Below are positions 11,474 to 23,486 of a stretch of DNA of 64,000 bases, piece by piece. The stretch covers positions 248,001 to 312,000 of the forward strand of contig CALYLX010000083.1 in NCBI GenBank assembly GCA_944990035.1. The letters run 5' to 3'. Below the pieces are notes generated by a model, which worked only from the letters and a program-made list of their open reading frames with translations, did no database searches and was not told where the DNA came from. Source of the DNA: Clitopilus passeckerianus (Eukaryota > Basidiomycota > Agaricomycetes > Agaricales > Entolomataceae). Within the stretch, counting starts at the first letter, position 1. Every line of letters starts with the position of its first letter. The position numbers were made by a program, and so were the translations under genes.

Positions 11474-14112
11474 GCCTAAGCTATAGATTGAGACACGAGT
11501 TGTACGGGTATATAGCTATCCTGCGTATCTTCGTTCCTATGTGGTTCTGGTTGTAGTGATGACCGACATGGCGCTGAGTATAATTATGTTCGTTACGCCT
11601 TTTAATGACATTATGATGTTTACGAGTTTTACATGTATCACGTATTTTTGTTCATATCCTGCTTCCTTCCAACACCAAGTAGTGCCATGCCAGGGAGGTA
11701 AACGGGAGCACAGTGAAAGATGCACGCTGGGGGAAAAGTTACCAAAAGTCAACTACGGCCAGTCTCTAGGTCAAATAGAGGTATTCGGGTTAATTGAGTT
11801 CCCTGAAGGTAATGACCGCTTCACCGCTGGCCTGTCGGAAGGTAGTAGTTCGAAACAATCAGTACAGTTGAAGTTTTGTGTTCGAGCCAGATTACGCGGT
11901 ACCAAACTCCTCGCCCGCTTTTCTTAAGACTCTCAGCATGAATCCATCGGTTGACTGGCAAACTCAATAATGTATAAGCAAAGGCTGGATTCGAACCAGC
12001 TCCAGCCGATAGCGTTTGACTAGGGTTGGGGAAAATACCTAGGTTTCTTACCGAATGCGATAAGTAACCGGTAAGTTACCGGTAAGTTACTTACTTGGAG
12101 GGTCGGCCAAAATTTTTGGTAGGTAATTTACCTTGTCAAGATAGTCACGTGATATGCAATTTCATCCGAGAGTTACCGAAATGATGATACACTGGTACAT
12201 TTTTGTGTTAGAAATATGTATATTGCTTGGATATAGGTCCTTTGAATCTTGTATCTGCAGTACTTAGCTTGCGAGTGTTCCAGATATGCAGAGCCTCATA
12301 TAAATATCCTATCAACGGAGTCCTGCCACATTTGGAATTACTGATGTGGATCATGTAACGGGTCACGCACCCCAACGGGTCATTCGACTTTTCCTCAACA
12401 ACCATGGCACATACACCCTTGATTTTAACTGCATTCTGGAGCTGAAATACGAGGGTATAAGATGCGGTCAAAATGTGGCCGTATGGTAAGCCCACGGTGC
12501 TTGAATTTGGGCCGGTCAAAGTGACCCAATGGATTTGGAGCTTCCTGCTCGACAAATTGGGTGCACTCTGAGATGTGTACCCATCTGGAGCCAAGGTACG
12601 TCGCCCAAAACATGACCTGGACATATGTAATGCTAATGCTACCCTAATTAGCCATGCCTTGCAAGCAATCGGCGACCAGTACAAGATTTCGTCGCTCAGA
12701 ATCACTTTTTCACCATATACGGGCCAATCCAAGCCACCCGGGCTACTCTTTTCGTCAGGTAACTCTGGTTATTGCATCCTCATACATCATCTTACTTTAC
12801 CATACAACACTTCCCACTATAAAAATCCATGTTTTATGCTGGTTTTCATGGGTGAAATACGGGTGACCCGTTACCCTACCTTTGCCAGTTTGGCACTCTC
12901 GCACGCGAATTATTTTTGTGATTTTTTCAAACCATTTCTTGCGTACAATTGCTTCACTTCAAGGTAGCCAAGATGATACGGCACCGTCATAAAAGTTTCT
13001 GAGTAGCCATAATGAGTTTTCGTCATGCTGCCAAAGATCTGGTGGAGTGACCCGTTACGTGATCTAATACAGTAATTGATGGCACGCCGGAGCTCCCCGA
13101 AAACAGCCATGAGGGCCTTCCGATTCTTACGGGTCGTAAAAGAATATGACTACTATTTGCAGTACTGAGCCTTACTCTATCATCAAATGTTCGCTTTTTT
13201 TTCAAGCTGATTTGAGCATCTCAATGAGATTTTTCGCGGATTCTTTACTTGGAGTTTAGCCGAAAAAGCTTATGTAATATGGTCACGTGTAGGTAAGTAA
13301 CCAGTTACTTACTGGTAAGAAACCTCGCCTCTGGACCCAACTCGGGTAACTTACTAGTAAGAAAGGTCGGCGAGGTTTCTTCCCCAACCTTACATTTGAC
13401 AACTACCGGCCAGGGTCACCTGACCTCATTACCTTGAACGAGAAACAAGCTGACTCGGGACTGTGGGGGGGAGAGGTCGGGGGTGGTTGATATTGGAGCC
13501 AGCTGCTTGCAGTTAGGTCCAGAAGTGGATGTCACAAAAATCTTGGCGAATTCTCGGGAGATAGTTGGTTGACAAAGGAAAGGGCGCAGAATCATGCCAT
13601 TCGGCCGAAGTTATAAGATAGCACCAGAGCTTCTCCCAGGGTATTCTAGTGGTGTTCTGAAACGGACAATATCAGCGAACAGCTCGAGCACGGCGCCAAG
13701 GATTGGTTGTGCATTGGCTTTCTCCCGGCCTTGACCATGGGAAGGAGGGTGCAACAGGCGCCTACATGATGGAAACGTTGAGAAATCAGGCTTCCGATGA
13801 TGACGGTCAGACGACCATACCCTTTTTTTTACTCGCCTGTCGCTATCGTCCTTGCCTCCTGCTTCAGGCATCGCCGAACTCGAGAAGTATTTCCAACACG
13901 ATATCAGAGTGAACAAGCCCGACGAGGTCTGCCTCTCCGTTATCGTAGGCCTTCAGTAGTAATAATGTCTCAAGTGTGGACGGTTTTTCAGATATAAGAA
14001 CGCCCCGCCAAAATTTGTGGTTTGAGGAGTGAAGTTGGGGAAGCTTTGAAGTGGGAGTAGCAGACTTCAAATCGCAAGCGCTGAAAATCATTGTCAACAC
14101 CTTTGATGAATA
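11243..14112. repeat. Duplicated segment, left copy (split by an insertion)
   Basis: This stretch, minus the insertion at 12021-13392, aligns base by base with 27944-29371. It contains the last part of the gene ending at 11473, its 3' flank, a tRNA-like region and about 700 bases of unrecognised DNA (shared landmarks: AAATATAAACACGAATGCA, GTTCGTTACGCCTTTTAATG, GAGAAATCAGGC, CAGACGACCATACC, TTATCGTAGGCCTTCAGTAGT). The copies are in the same orientation and clearly diverged, with scattered substitutions and small indels. Confidence 0.85.
12021..13392. mobile_element. Non-autonomous hAT-like DNA transposon
   Basis: The 1372-bp insert interrupts sequence that is continuous in the paralogous copy at about 28688. 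It starts TAGGGTTGGGGAA and its other end, read in reverse, starts TAAGGTTGGGGAA, giving short terminal inverted repeats that fit the hAT pattern. The flanks are CGTTTGAC (12013-12020) and CATTTGAC (13393-13400), an 8-bp target duplication with one mismatch; 8 bp is the hAT size. Near both ends lie repeated GGTAAGTTAC and GGTTTCTTACC motifs in opposite orientations, like subterminal transposase-binding sites. The interior has a 174-residue open frame on the minus strand (12208-12732) that I do not recognise as a transposase. Confidence 0.85.
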
Positions 14113-16623
14113 CTTTGCGTGCAGGCCACTCCGGCTGGGTCCAGGTCGGATGGCATATTCGTGTCTTCAAGACTTCGGATTATCTTGCACATCGTTATCT
14201 ACTAATCAAGTATTATTCACATTGGAATTATTTACAAAGCGACTACATTATTTCATCATCATCCAGCCAGATATTGAAAGACTGCGCCGAAGCCAATGAA
14301 CTTCCACTCGTGATGCCACGGTTTGAAGATGTAGGAGAAAGGTTGTATATTACATATAAAAAAGAGAAGCTGTAGGAAAATTCACAAAAAAAAGAGCAGC
14401 GTCAGACCATAGAGAACGCCGAGCACCTTTCATACCTACCAGTCAAGCCCCGACACTGAAATGGCCGAGACATCGAAAAGTGAGCGTGCAGAAAAGAACA
14501 CAACTTACAAGGGCCAACTAACGGACATGTAAGGCGACCCGTGAGCTGGTGTTCTCATGGAAGGGGGCAGATAATGGGTACTCCCCAGATTAACGGGATT
14601 AAACGGAGGTGTTTGAAGCAGTCCACTCATACTAGGAGTGATCGCAATTTATGTCCCTGTAAAATCTACAGCAGGGTCGGCGGGGAACGGGCTAGAAACT
14701 GGCTAATGCACAGGAAGATAGACCTGCAATGTTCATGGTTGTAGGTGTAGTCGAACATGTCCAAAAACCGCAAGGTAAACACACAGGAGACGCTTCGAGA
14801 AACTACCGGTTCTGAAGATCTGTCTAGGTCGAGCCAGTATGACCCAGATGAGGGGTATGTATGGACGCTCAGAGCGGGATTCAGGCATTTAACGATGGCA
14901 TCGCGAGCGCTAGCACATTGTACGAGTTTGTCGACGGCCAATTACCAGGTGCCACTGTCCTCGACGGACAACAGGGCTCACCCGAAGGGCCATACGACGG
15001 GAAAGAGTTGAGAGGGATACAGTAGGCACAGAAGTAGACTTGGAAGACACTGTCATAGAGCCGAACACTGACGGAGACGCAGTGGCAGCGCCCTGTTTGC
15101 AGTCAGGCAGGGAGCTATTGTCGAGATGGAATTCCAGCCTGTGGTGTGGCACATCCAAGAGTTCTTTCAACATTCAGAGTGAAAGCTTCGCATCCTCAGA
15201 GTGTTGCTACGAAGAAAAGAAAGCGGGCGTGAAGATTGGGCACCGTTGCCGCACGAAGGGGAAGTAGGCACGGCCCGGGGCGCCACCGTGACGAGACTAC
15301 TCTGAGAAGATCTCCATCAATCAGGATTTCCTTTTTAAATTACCTTCCTGGTATGGTAGTTACAGACTGATAGGCGGGTGTTTGGCAAACAGGTAAAGGA
15401 AATACAAAAAAGAACTACGTCAAGCCAATCAAAAAAAGAGAAAACCCACTTAACAATTGAAAATAGGGATAAAAGTTGAGGATACAGTAAGAATTCAGAG
15501 GCCATAAGATCGGTCTTCGTTGACACGTAACATAACAAGCGTAAACAACTACTATCTCCGGGCCGACTCGGCTTGAAGCTCCTCGTCGTCCTTGGGCCAT
15601 CCGTCGACGTCTGCAAGAGACAGCTAGCTCACTCTGAATCATTATTGCTCCGAACTCATATTCAACGACTTCTTCTCTCACGAAATCTCCCGTCTTTCTG
15701 GCCAATTCATCAGCAAATCAACTTTCTGGCCACCTTCCACCGACTCTTCGGCTTTCAATGGGCCCGTTCCAATATACCAAAGACCTTGAGAATTGACATA
15801 GCTTAGGTATGTAAAACCTTAATCTGCTCATATAATGCAGCTACCGACCCTATTATATAACCTAGAATCCCGACCCAGCACATTCTATAACCTCAAGTGG
15901 TTAGATTGACTTAACGAACTCAAATACCAACATCTGCTGCTGGACCCATCTACCATCTATGTATTTGACGGCTCTGCTAATAAATACTGTGGATGCGAGT
16001 GCTTCTTATGGTCTTCACAAGGAAAACCGAGGATGAAGGTGTGAGTCCCATTCGCCTTGGGTTGTGGCCCATCACTGAACCTTTTCTTCCAGAGCTACGT
16101 TTCCTTGGTTCTATAGAACCTGGATACTCCCTTGAAATGCATGTCAAATTCGACTGCTGGTACCTGGAAGGATCAAAATGTGCCGAGAACCCAGTTGCTT
16201 TCGAGATGGCACCAACCCTTCCATGATTCCTTCTATGTAAGCTTCGGCACTCAAGTTTTTCATAAATCCAATCTGGCCCGAAGCTTTAAGTGCAGGCCGA
16301 CCAAGCCGACTTCAAGAGCTGTGTTGAAAGCAGACGCGGCTATGATCAGGTATGTTAACAATTTCACTGACCCTCAGCATTCACGAACTAACCATCATCT
16401 TGGGTCAAGGGACCTCGCTATATCCTACCCTCCTCTTCCTCTTCCTCGTCCAGCACCCACCTCCTCTAGCACGACGTCCGCCATCGCGCCCTCCCTCCTA
16501 CTCCATCCCCGCCTCCTGTACAAGTCGTACAGGTGACTTATGCCCCTCCCCTATTCCCAATCCCATAAAGCGCGCCCCTCCTCGCTGCCTCCTTTACTAT
16601 CTTCTTGAACTCATACCACAACC
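13401..16623. other. Mostly non-coding; right arm of the duplication, then unassigned DNA
   Basis: Bases 13401-14112 belong to the duplicated segment. From 14113 to 16623 I find no recognisable gene. Open frames at 14757-15011 and 15040-15267 are near each other on the plus strand and could be exons of an unknown or decayed gene, but I cannot support joins. A 38-base block at 15532-15569 recurs at 29374-29411. Confidence 0.5.
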
Positions 16624-19278
16624 ATGCAACAACACACTACCCCAGTTTCCGACATCCCATCTGCCCTTCCCGGGTACGATGAGCAAGTCGGTGTTCTAGC
16701 ACAATCAGACGACCCTCAATGGCCTGTTGGCCCAATCGTATGTTTGCTTCCCCTTTTCATCTCGACTACGACTGACGGCTAGTACAGGATTACCAGCTGC
16801 GGTGGCGCATCTTGGAATATCTTGAAAACGTCTGGGACGACAACGAGGATTCTCTATACGAGGTGGCACATGCTGAAGTTACGTTTGGGAACGACGAAGA
16901 ACAGGTATGTGACCTCCTCTTTCACTGCATACACATTGGCTGAGCCTCTCCTGCGCAGATTTCAGACGACGACGATAATGAAGATACTCAAGTTGATATC
17001 GTCTTTAACGAAAAGGTCGTCGACGATTGGTCCGAAATTCCTGTCGTTGTACGACACATAACTCTCCCAGACTACGATGAGGTTGGTACTCGACCCTTTT
17101 CTCCTATAATCTCGCAACTGACTCCCTCTCATCCTCAGGTCGCGGAAGACGGCGGTTACTTCATCCCCAACGACCTGTTTACACCTAGCCGGGCTATCAT
17201 CCACCACGGCCGAGAACTCGTTTGGAGCGATGTCGAGTCCATTCACTCGTCTTGCAGCTCGCTCTCCTCTCTTGGCTCTGTGATCCTCAGTCGTTTCGGT
17301 GAGGATGCTCTTCAGGAATCTCCTTATGCAGCTGCCAACACCTCTTCGGCAGTAATGGTGTGTACAATTCCTCCTACACCTCATTTTCTGCCTTTCTGAC
17401 GACGGATATATCCCCTAGGGCGAACTTTACGATGTGCACCACAATGTTCCTGCTCTCTCCTATTCGCCGGAGCCTCGTCCATATTATCCTACCAACGCAT
17501 CCTCAGCACTCGGTGTTACACCCCATGCCAGCGTCACTTCAGCCCCTTCATTTTCGCTCGACCAGTTCGATATCATCCGAGTGATTGGAAAGGGGTCGGA
17601 AGGACATGTTTACCACCTCAAACATAAAACTCTCAAAACCAAGCACGCTCTGAAGGCCGTCTTGAACGTTTACGACGAGCAAGGGAACGAGAAGAAGACG
17701 GGCCAGATCGGGTGGTTGAGGGAGGAACAGGCGATTTTGAAGGGGCTTATCAACGTTGAGGGGTTTGTCAAGTTGGAGGCCTCGTGGAACGACACCAAGA
17801 ACTTCTACTTCCTTGCAGTAAGTTCCTCCGCTGCTCTTGCTCGTGTTGGGTCTTTACCGACTGAACATCATATTAGCCTCTTTACGCTACCGACCTTGAA
17901 CAGGAAATCAAGAGGTGTGGTCGTATACCTAATGATCGCTCACAGTTCTACTTCGCCCAGCTGGTACGTTCTCCTTTCCTCACACTCTGACCCCCGTCTT
18001 AATTCCTCCTATAGGTGGTTGCCATCCAGACTCTCCATGCCTCAGGCATCATCCACCGCGACATCAAACCCTCCAACCTCATGCTCGACTTCGACGGCCA
18101 CCTCGTCGTTGGAGACTTCGGCCTATCTGAGGATTTCGGCGTTGAGCCCACTGTCCAAGAGAGGACCCATCAGCCTTACTGGCCTTATTGGGGTACAGAC
18201 GTTGTCAATGAGGGGACACCAATCCGTCCATTGGAGACCTTGCCTTATGTTATCGATTCGTATTGTGGTTCGCCTCCGCATATGGCGCCTGAAATTTGGT
18301 TGAAGCAGCCTTACTCGTTCCCTATCGATTGGTGGGCTGCTGGGACCTGTTTGTACAATATGGTGACTGGACGAGTGAGTACTTTGATGGACCCCTTGCT
18401 TGCTGCTGGGCTGACAGTTTCTTCAGTATCCATTCTGGATTTCTCGAGAGGAGCTTGGAAAGAAGCTGCCCGATAAAGTCACCAACGAAGACCTGGAGTT
18501 CTTCCGCTTTGACATGATTGATGAAGTTACGCAAGGTATTTGCCGCCAAGTAAGCTTTCGACTTCTCCTCTTGCTTTTATTGGATCTAATCCACTCTCTT
18601 CCAGATGCTTATGAAGAAGCCCGAGGAACGTCTTTCTATCTTGAGCATTGAATCGCATGCGTACTCCGGTGGAATGTAAGCCCCAATAATTTCTGAGCCT
18701 TAATCTTGACGCTTACCTTGGAATCCAGTGATTGGGATGCAATGAGACGTCGAGAGGTTGCACCTCCATACGTCCCTCCGGAGATTTTTTACGCCTCCTA
18801 TGGGTCTATCCAGCCTTTCGCTCGGGGTGAAGAGTACAAACAGGGAGCGAATCCTTACCAGGACTTCGAATACCTCTCGCCCACATTGCAGGCCGCCTAT
18901 ATGAACTCCTTGTCCCCGACTCCAAAGCACCTCACGACCGAAAAGGAGGCGGCGAACTTCCACGATGAATCCTCCTATTCTCCTACAAGGCGATTGACGA
19001 AGCTGTGGAAGAAAGTTTTCAGAACCTCTCAACCTTTGGTTCTTTCCACATATTCCCCCTCATTTTTCTCGCCTAGCTATTGCGAATCCGTTCCCCAACC
19101 CACATCGTCTAGAAACTCGAGCGTTGATAAAATCGCCTCGCAATTCATCACGGACACTCCTAAACAAGTCAACGGACGTCGCAGGCAGCTCGAACGCATA
19201 AGGACTCGCATGAGGCATGTGTTCATCCAACGAGCCCGCCCTCTTCCTCCCAATAGCCCACCTCTTGAGCTGGATTGA
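16624..19278 (+). CDS. AGC-like serine/threonine protein kinase (paralogue 1)
   Basis: An acidic N-terminal region (exons from 16624) precedes the kinase domain, which begins FDIIRVIGKGSEGHVYHLKH (about 17568), with the ATP-binding Lys in KHALKAV. After introns at about 17820 and 17963 come the catalytic loop HRDIKPSN, the metal motif DFG, and MAPEIW closing the activation segment. That segment carries an unusually long insert (ERTHQPYWPYWGTD and about 25 more residues) before CGSPPHMAPE. The C-terminus has DWDAMRRREVAPPYVPP, typical of the AGC-kinase tail. All catalytic residues are present. The start is the first ATG of the exon chain and fits the downstream phases. A paralogue lies at 41557-44971, and a fragment of the N-terminal exon recurs at 6188-6354. 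Confidence 0.85.
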
Positions 19279-19982
19279 GTGTGGGGGGTTCGCAGCGGAC
19301 ATGTCCATTATTATCAATTATTGTTATTTTACCTACTTTTATACCTTTTACACATCGATACCGTAGGAATTTTGTATCTATATCTTGTGATATACTATCG
19401 TCCACGATTTCATGCCTTTTCTCTGAACCACTTTTGAATTGTCGCCCACCTTTCCAAGTAAGTGTTTATAATTCTCCGAATTACTAACCGGCTGGAGCCT
19501 CAGTTCATCCGATCCGACCGTAGACCTCAGTGTGGGCCTCTGCATCATGTTCTACGGCTCTGTGGTCTCGTCTGTATATCGGCGTCCCATTAGCTTAAAC
19601 TAACAGGGTATAGTTTCTGAGGGCGCTCGCACCCAATCAAGTCCACTGCCCCGTCACAGCCTCAGAAGGATGGAGTAGCCCGCATACCGTAAGGTTTCGT
19701 TTGCACATGTGGAGATACGCCTTGATTCTAGGCCCACAGCTCTCCTGACTAAAGTCTTTGAGGGTTTAAATGAGAAGATGCGACTCGAGCAAGTTAAAAT
19801 ATGGACCAATAGTATCAAAATCACATTCTACAAGCAGCCACAAGACGAATCCGAGCCAAGACAAGGAGAAAAACGATTATTTGCACCAGTAACCCCGAGG
19901 TGTCCTTCGGCTCTGATATAAGAAAAGAGTTAGAATCATCTCAAGTCAAAACGACCAACTTACGATCATGATATGAGCTCGT
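19279..19982. other. Intergenic, no supported gene
   Basis: This is the 3' flank of the kinase gene and the 3' flank of the convergent repeat-peptide gene. Short open frames show no family resemblance and no exon pattern. Confidence 0.5.
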
Positions 19983-20374
19983 TCACCAACTGACGAAGAC
20001 GATATCAGCATCGGACTCTCCACGTTTCTTTTCTTCGCCCCAGTAGGTGAATACAATATCTTCCTTGGCCTCTTCGCGTTTCTGGTTCTCCTCACCCCAG
20101 TCGGTGAATACAATGTCTTCCTTGGCTTCCTCACGTTTCTAATTCTCCCCACCCCAATAGGTGAAGACTATGTCGCTGTTGGCCTCGCTACGCTTGCCAC
20201 TTGCTTAAGCCCAATCAACGAAACCGATGTCGGAGCTGCCTTCTTCACGCTAAAAACCATATTATATATCAGGTGGGTGACAGGAAGCTGTAAACCATTA
20301 ACCCATACCTTGACGGCAGGCGCGGCATGAACGGCAGCGGCGAGGAGAGCAGTGAAGATGAGAGAGATTTGCAT
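19983..20374 (-). pseudogene. Secreted repeat-peptide precursor with KR cleavage sites, two in-frame stops
   Basis: Exon 1 (20309-20374) is a 22-residue secretion signal starting MQISLIFTALLAAAVHA and ending APAVK. A 59-bp GT-AG intron (20250-20308) joins it so that the Lys and the next Arg form the first KR. Exon 2 encodes five repeats, each opened by KR: EEGSSDIGFVDWA, SEANSDIVFTYWGGEN, EEAKEDIVFTDWGEENQ, EEAKEDIVFTYWGEEK and GESDADIVFVSW, then TGA. The period is 54-57 bases. KR is the Kex2 protease site, so the layout is that of Kex2-processed repeat proteins, which include precursors of fungal cyclic peptides and pheromone-like peptides. In-frame TAA (20205-20207, repeat 1) and TAG (20139-20141, repeat 2) interrupt it; the TAG sits where a later repeat has CAG. 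Confidence 0.75.
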
Positions 20375-22242
20375 GGTCGATGAGGAGAATGCTAAAGACT
20401 GCTGGGCTGTGGACAACTCGAGAGGTAGCTCGATGCTGTTCATTGTTGGTCGAGTACGCCTTTTATAGATTTTAGATGCTCCCAGAGGCGAACCTCGGAG
20501 ATTGCTCGAAGACCGACAAGTCACGTCAGAGCAACATGGTTTCTGTGTGGCAAGTCGCTCCTGGCGCCCTAATGCTCCTAATAAGCTCAACGCTGTGGTG
20601 AATTGGTTCATTCAGAAGAGTATATCAATCCGAATCGTGCCTGCTGTTCGGGTGGAAGCTATGATTTCATGATTCGTAAACTTTTCGATGCATCGAGGAA
20701 AATTCTGCCTACGTAACGGCGAAAGAGGTGCCCATAACCTGTAACATCATGTTTTTCTCCGTGAGTGAACGGACCCGAAGTTCATGAATAATAAAATTGG
20801 AGGCATTTTGTCGTGTTGAACAAGTGTTTTGGCTAGTTCCAGCGCCTTGGAACCCCAATCTGCTTGCTCTTGTTTATAAATCTTGGATCGGATAAAGGCC
20901 GAGAGATCCTGCCACGAATCTCGTGTTCAGTTCTCTGGAGTCTTGAATACCCGGGGATTCTTCACGTGGCTGAATCTAGAAGGTCTTTGTTATCTCGAAA
21001 GGTGGGACTCTTCTTCATATCAGGTCATCGAATGATTTCGTCAAAAGCATTCCTCGGACCAGGGTCGCGTTTCGTACAAATTTGTACCTGAACTCCTGAA
21101 GATATATTCCTCTCGTCCTCAGGCCGCAGACGCCTCCCGAGACATCATTGCCAGCGCATTTGACCACGCAGTTAGTCCAAGCTGGGGGATTGACGCTTAA
21201 TTGTCACGGAACCGGGACCTCGAGAGCCAATGACGGTGGTGATGACGGGGTTCAACCAGACGACAAAGGCAAAAGTAGCAAAAGAACCATTTGATATCCA
21301 ATCGGAGACTGGGCGGCTGCTGGCAAGATAGTATATGCTTCCTGCGCCCAGTGGGTTTAGGGATCCAAGTCACCGTCCCACTTTGCCTGACAAAACACAT
21401 TCCCTTCTGTTGGGCCTATGCATTCTGTTCACCAGGTAAAATACGGTTGATCATATAAAAATGTCCATTTTAGCACTCGGATTCTGGCCTTATGCCTGAG
21501 ATGAAGCCGGAAACTCTGGATACGCTTCGGAGAGGTCGGTGCGTACGAGTGACCTAAGAGCCTACTGTTCTCGGGAGGCGGAAGCCCATTTATTGATAAC
21601 GGATGCCTCAAGAATATTTGTAATTTTGCCACTGCAGTGGATAAAGTTTCCTTTTAGATGTAACATCGTGTATAATGACGTGAGATGCTTGTAGGGGTGA
21701 GAAATCTCGTAAAGCGAAGTTACGAGCATTGACACAGAACTCAGTAATGGAAGAACCAAGTTGTGATAGCCTCCGCATCTGCTCCGTCGGTACGATGATA
21801 TCAAATGAACCAGAACTTTCGAGCGACAGGTTGAACATGAAGATTCTGGAAATGGCAAGATCACGATGTTTTGCCACAGTCACGCGCTACCAAAATTCTT
21901 GTTTGTCTCTGTTTGGGACAATGGGACGGCGATCCAGGCCTAGACCACCACATCTCTCCAATGACTCTGCGTGGGCCTGACCTCATCCGGGAGGTGGACC
22001 AAGCTCTATTCTTCAATGTGAGATATACACTACCTTTATTTCTGGAACCTACCATTGAAGATAAAGTACTTCCGCACACATTGTGGATGATCCATGCGCA
22101 ACCTTTATTGATCGTTCGAGAAATTTCCAAAGAGTTCTCGCCTGGTGGCTCCCGTTTGAACTGTTCATGCTGATACAACAAGTTTGGAATGCGGATTACT
22201 CATCCGCCACGTCAACATAGTCTCACCTAGTTGTGCCCTCGT

Positions 22243-22250
22243 TTCTCGAA
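22243..22250. promoter_or_regulatory. Heat-shock-element-like core TTCTCGAA
   Basis: TTCnnGAA is the inverted pentamer core bound by heat-shock factor. It lies about 140 bp upstream of the Hsp20 start and 37 bp upstream of its TATA box. A third unit is only partly matched, so binding is inferred from the gene's identity. Confidence 0.4.
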
Positions 22251-22286
22251 ATATCTACTGGCGTCGAGCAAATCCCCTGCTTTGGG

Positions 22287-22292
22287 TATAAA
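22287..22292 (+). promoter_or_regulatory. TATA box of the Hsp20 gene
   Basis: TATAAA lies 99 bp before the ATG, a normal distance for a strongly inducible fungal gene. Confidence 0.6.
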
Positions 22293-22390
22293 GCCATGCC
22301 ACCCGGTGCGGCTAGCATGCACATACTCGCACCTCTAAGCAGTCGCTCGAGCTCAGAACACCCCACTGCAAGACTTCTAAACGCTCTACT

Positions 22391-22972
22391 ATGTCTTCAT
22401 CCTCTGTCTGGTTCTACGAGCCTTTCTACGACTTCGACCGCCTCGTTGACAACTTCTTCTCGTCTCCTACTGGAGCCTCTGGTGGCCCCCTTACCCGAAG
22501 GAACGAGAATGGAAATGTCGACGGTGCAGTTCGGTCTATCCGTCCAAGGTAAGCAACCAATACCTCGATTGGTTCGATTGCGAACTAACTCGTGATTAGG
22601 ATGGACCTCCACGAGAACAAGGAGAACAATACTGTTACCGCCTCATTCGAGCTTCCAGGGTTCAAGAAGGAAGACGTCCAGATTGAACTCCATAATGGAC
22701 GTCTCTCCGTCTCTGCGGAGAGCTCGATCTCGAACGAAAAGGAGGAGAGTGGGTACGCTGTAAGGGAACGGAGGTACGGGAAGTTCTCAAGGACTTTGCA
22801 GCTTCCCGAGGGCATCAAGGTAAGGTTTCCGGTTCTCCCTGGTTAAGTGGATTGTTTCCTAACATATAAACAGGAATCGGAAGTCAAAGCTGCCATGGAG
22901 AACGGCATTCTGACTGTCACTTTCCCCAAGTCCTCTCCAGAGATGGCCCCAAAGAGGATCACTGTGGTTTGA
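22391..22972 (+). CDS. Small heat shock protein, Hsp20 family
   Basis: Three exons (22391-22548, 22600-22819, 22873-22972) joined by clean GT-AG introns give about 158 residues. The N-terminus MSSSSVWFYEPFYDFDRLVD is the Phe/Tyr-rich arm of small heat shock proteins. The alpha-crystallin domain starts about residue 53 (MDLHENKENNTVTASFELPG) with the ELPG, VRERRYGKFSRTLQLPEGI and ENGILTV motifs, and the protein ends MAPKRITVV. It acts as an ATP-independent holdase chaperone in the cytosol. Length and domain order are normal for the family. The last exon and about 385 bp of 3' flank were copied into the chimera at 6354-6753. Confidence 0.95.
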
Positions 22973-23486
22973 AGGACTGACTTCTTATGGAATCCTATGC
23001 TCTTATGCCTCCCCGTTCTGGTTTGTTTCATTTTCTTCTGCATACTACATACAGTATCTACGTGATCTAGGGACATTGGCGCGTCCCACCTAGGACTTCT
23101 TTTTTCCTGATGTGCTGCATTTCAATTTGTCGCTAATATCGACATCCCTCTCTACTCCTGAGTACAAAATGTTCTATAGCCGTATACGATTCACAATATT
23201 TTTTTTAATGTTACATGAAATACTCGGGGAAGTCTGTCGTAACCCGGTCCAGAACGGAAAATACTGTAAATTTCGTACTCATTCTTTGTCAAGCAAGATC
23301 TTTTAAGCATTATTAGAGTAGAGACGGAACGGTGTGGTCTAGGCGGAGACAATGAGACGGATTTGTGTTCTCCGCCCTTCGAGTTGACATCCACGAGCTC
23401 AAGATTTCTGGAGCTGTAATGATTGGTGTAGGCTAGGGACGTAGGAATTCGATTGATATTATCATGGAGAGCTACTATTCAACAAG
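22973..23486. other. Shared 3' flank of Hsp20 and GH44 genes
   Basis: The left part (to about 23357) is the Hsp20 3' flank, duplicated in the chimera near 6.4-6.75 kb. The rest is short intergenic sequence between convergent genes. No other feature is seen. Confidence 0.7.

Larger units (their letters stand above)
20375..22390. other. Intergenic with one possible minus-strand gene remnant
   Basis: Most of this stretch shows nothing I can name. On the minus strand at 21608-21883 an open frame contains SSGSFDIIVPTEQMRRLSQLG and ITEFCVNARNFALRDF, which looks protein-like, but I find neither a family nor supported neighbouring exons. It may be a decayed or unknown gene. The right end is the Hsp20 promoter. 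Confidence 0.4.

Noticed and set aside
12208..12732. 174-residue open frame inside the hAT-like element
   Set aside because: It has no hAT transposase motifs (no BED finger, no C-terminal dimerisation block), so it is not annotated as a gene.
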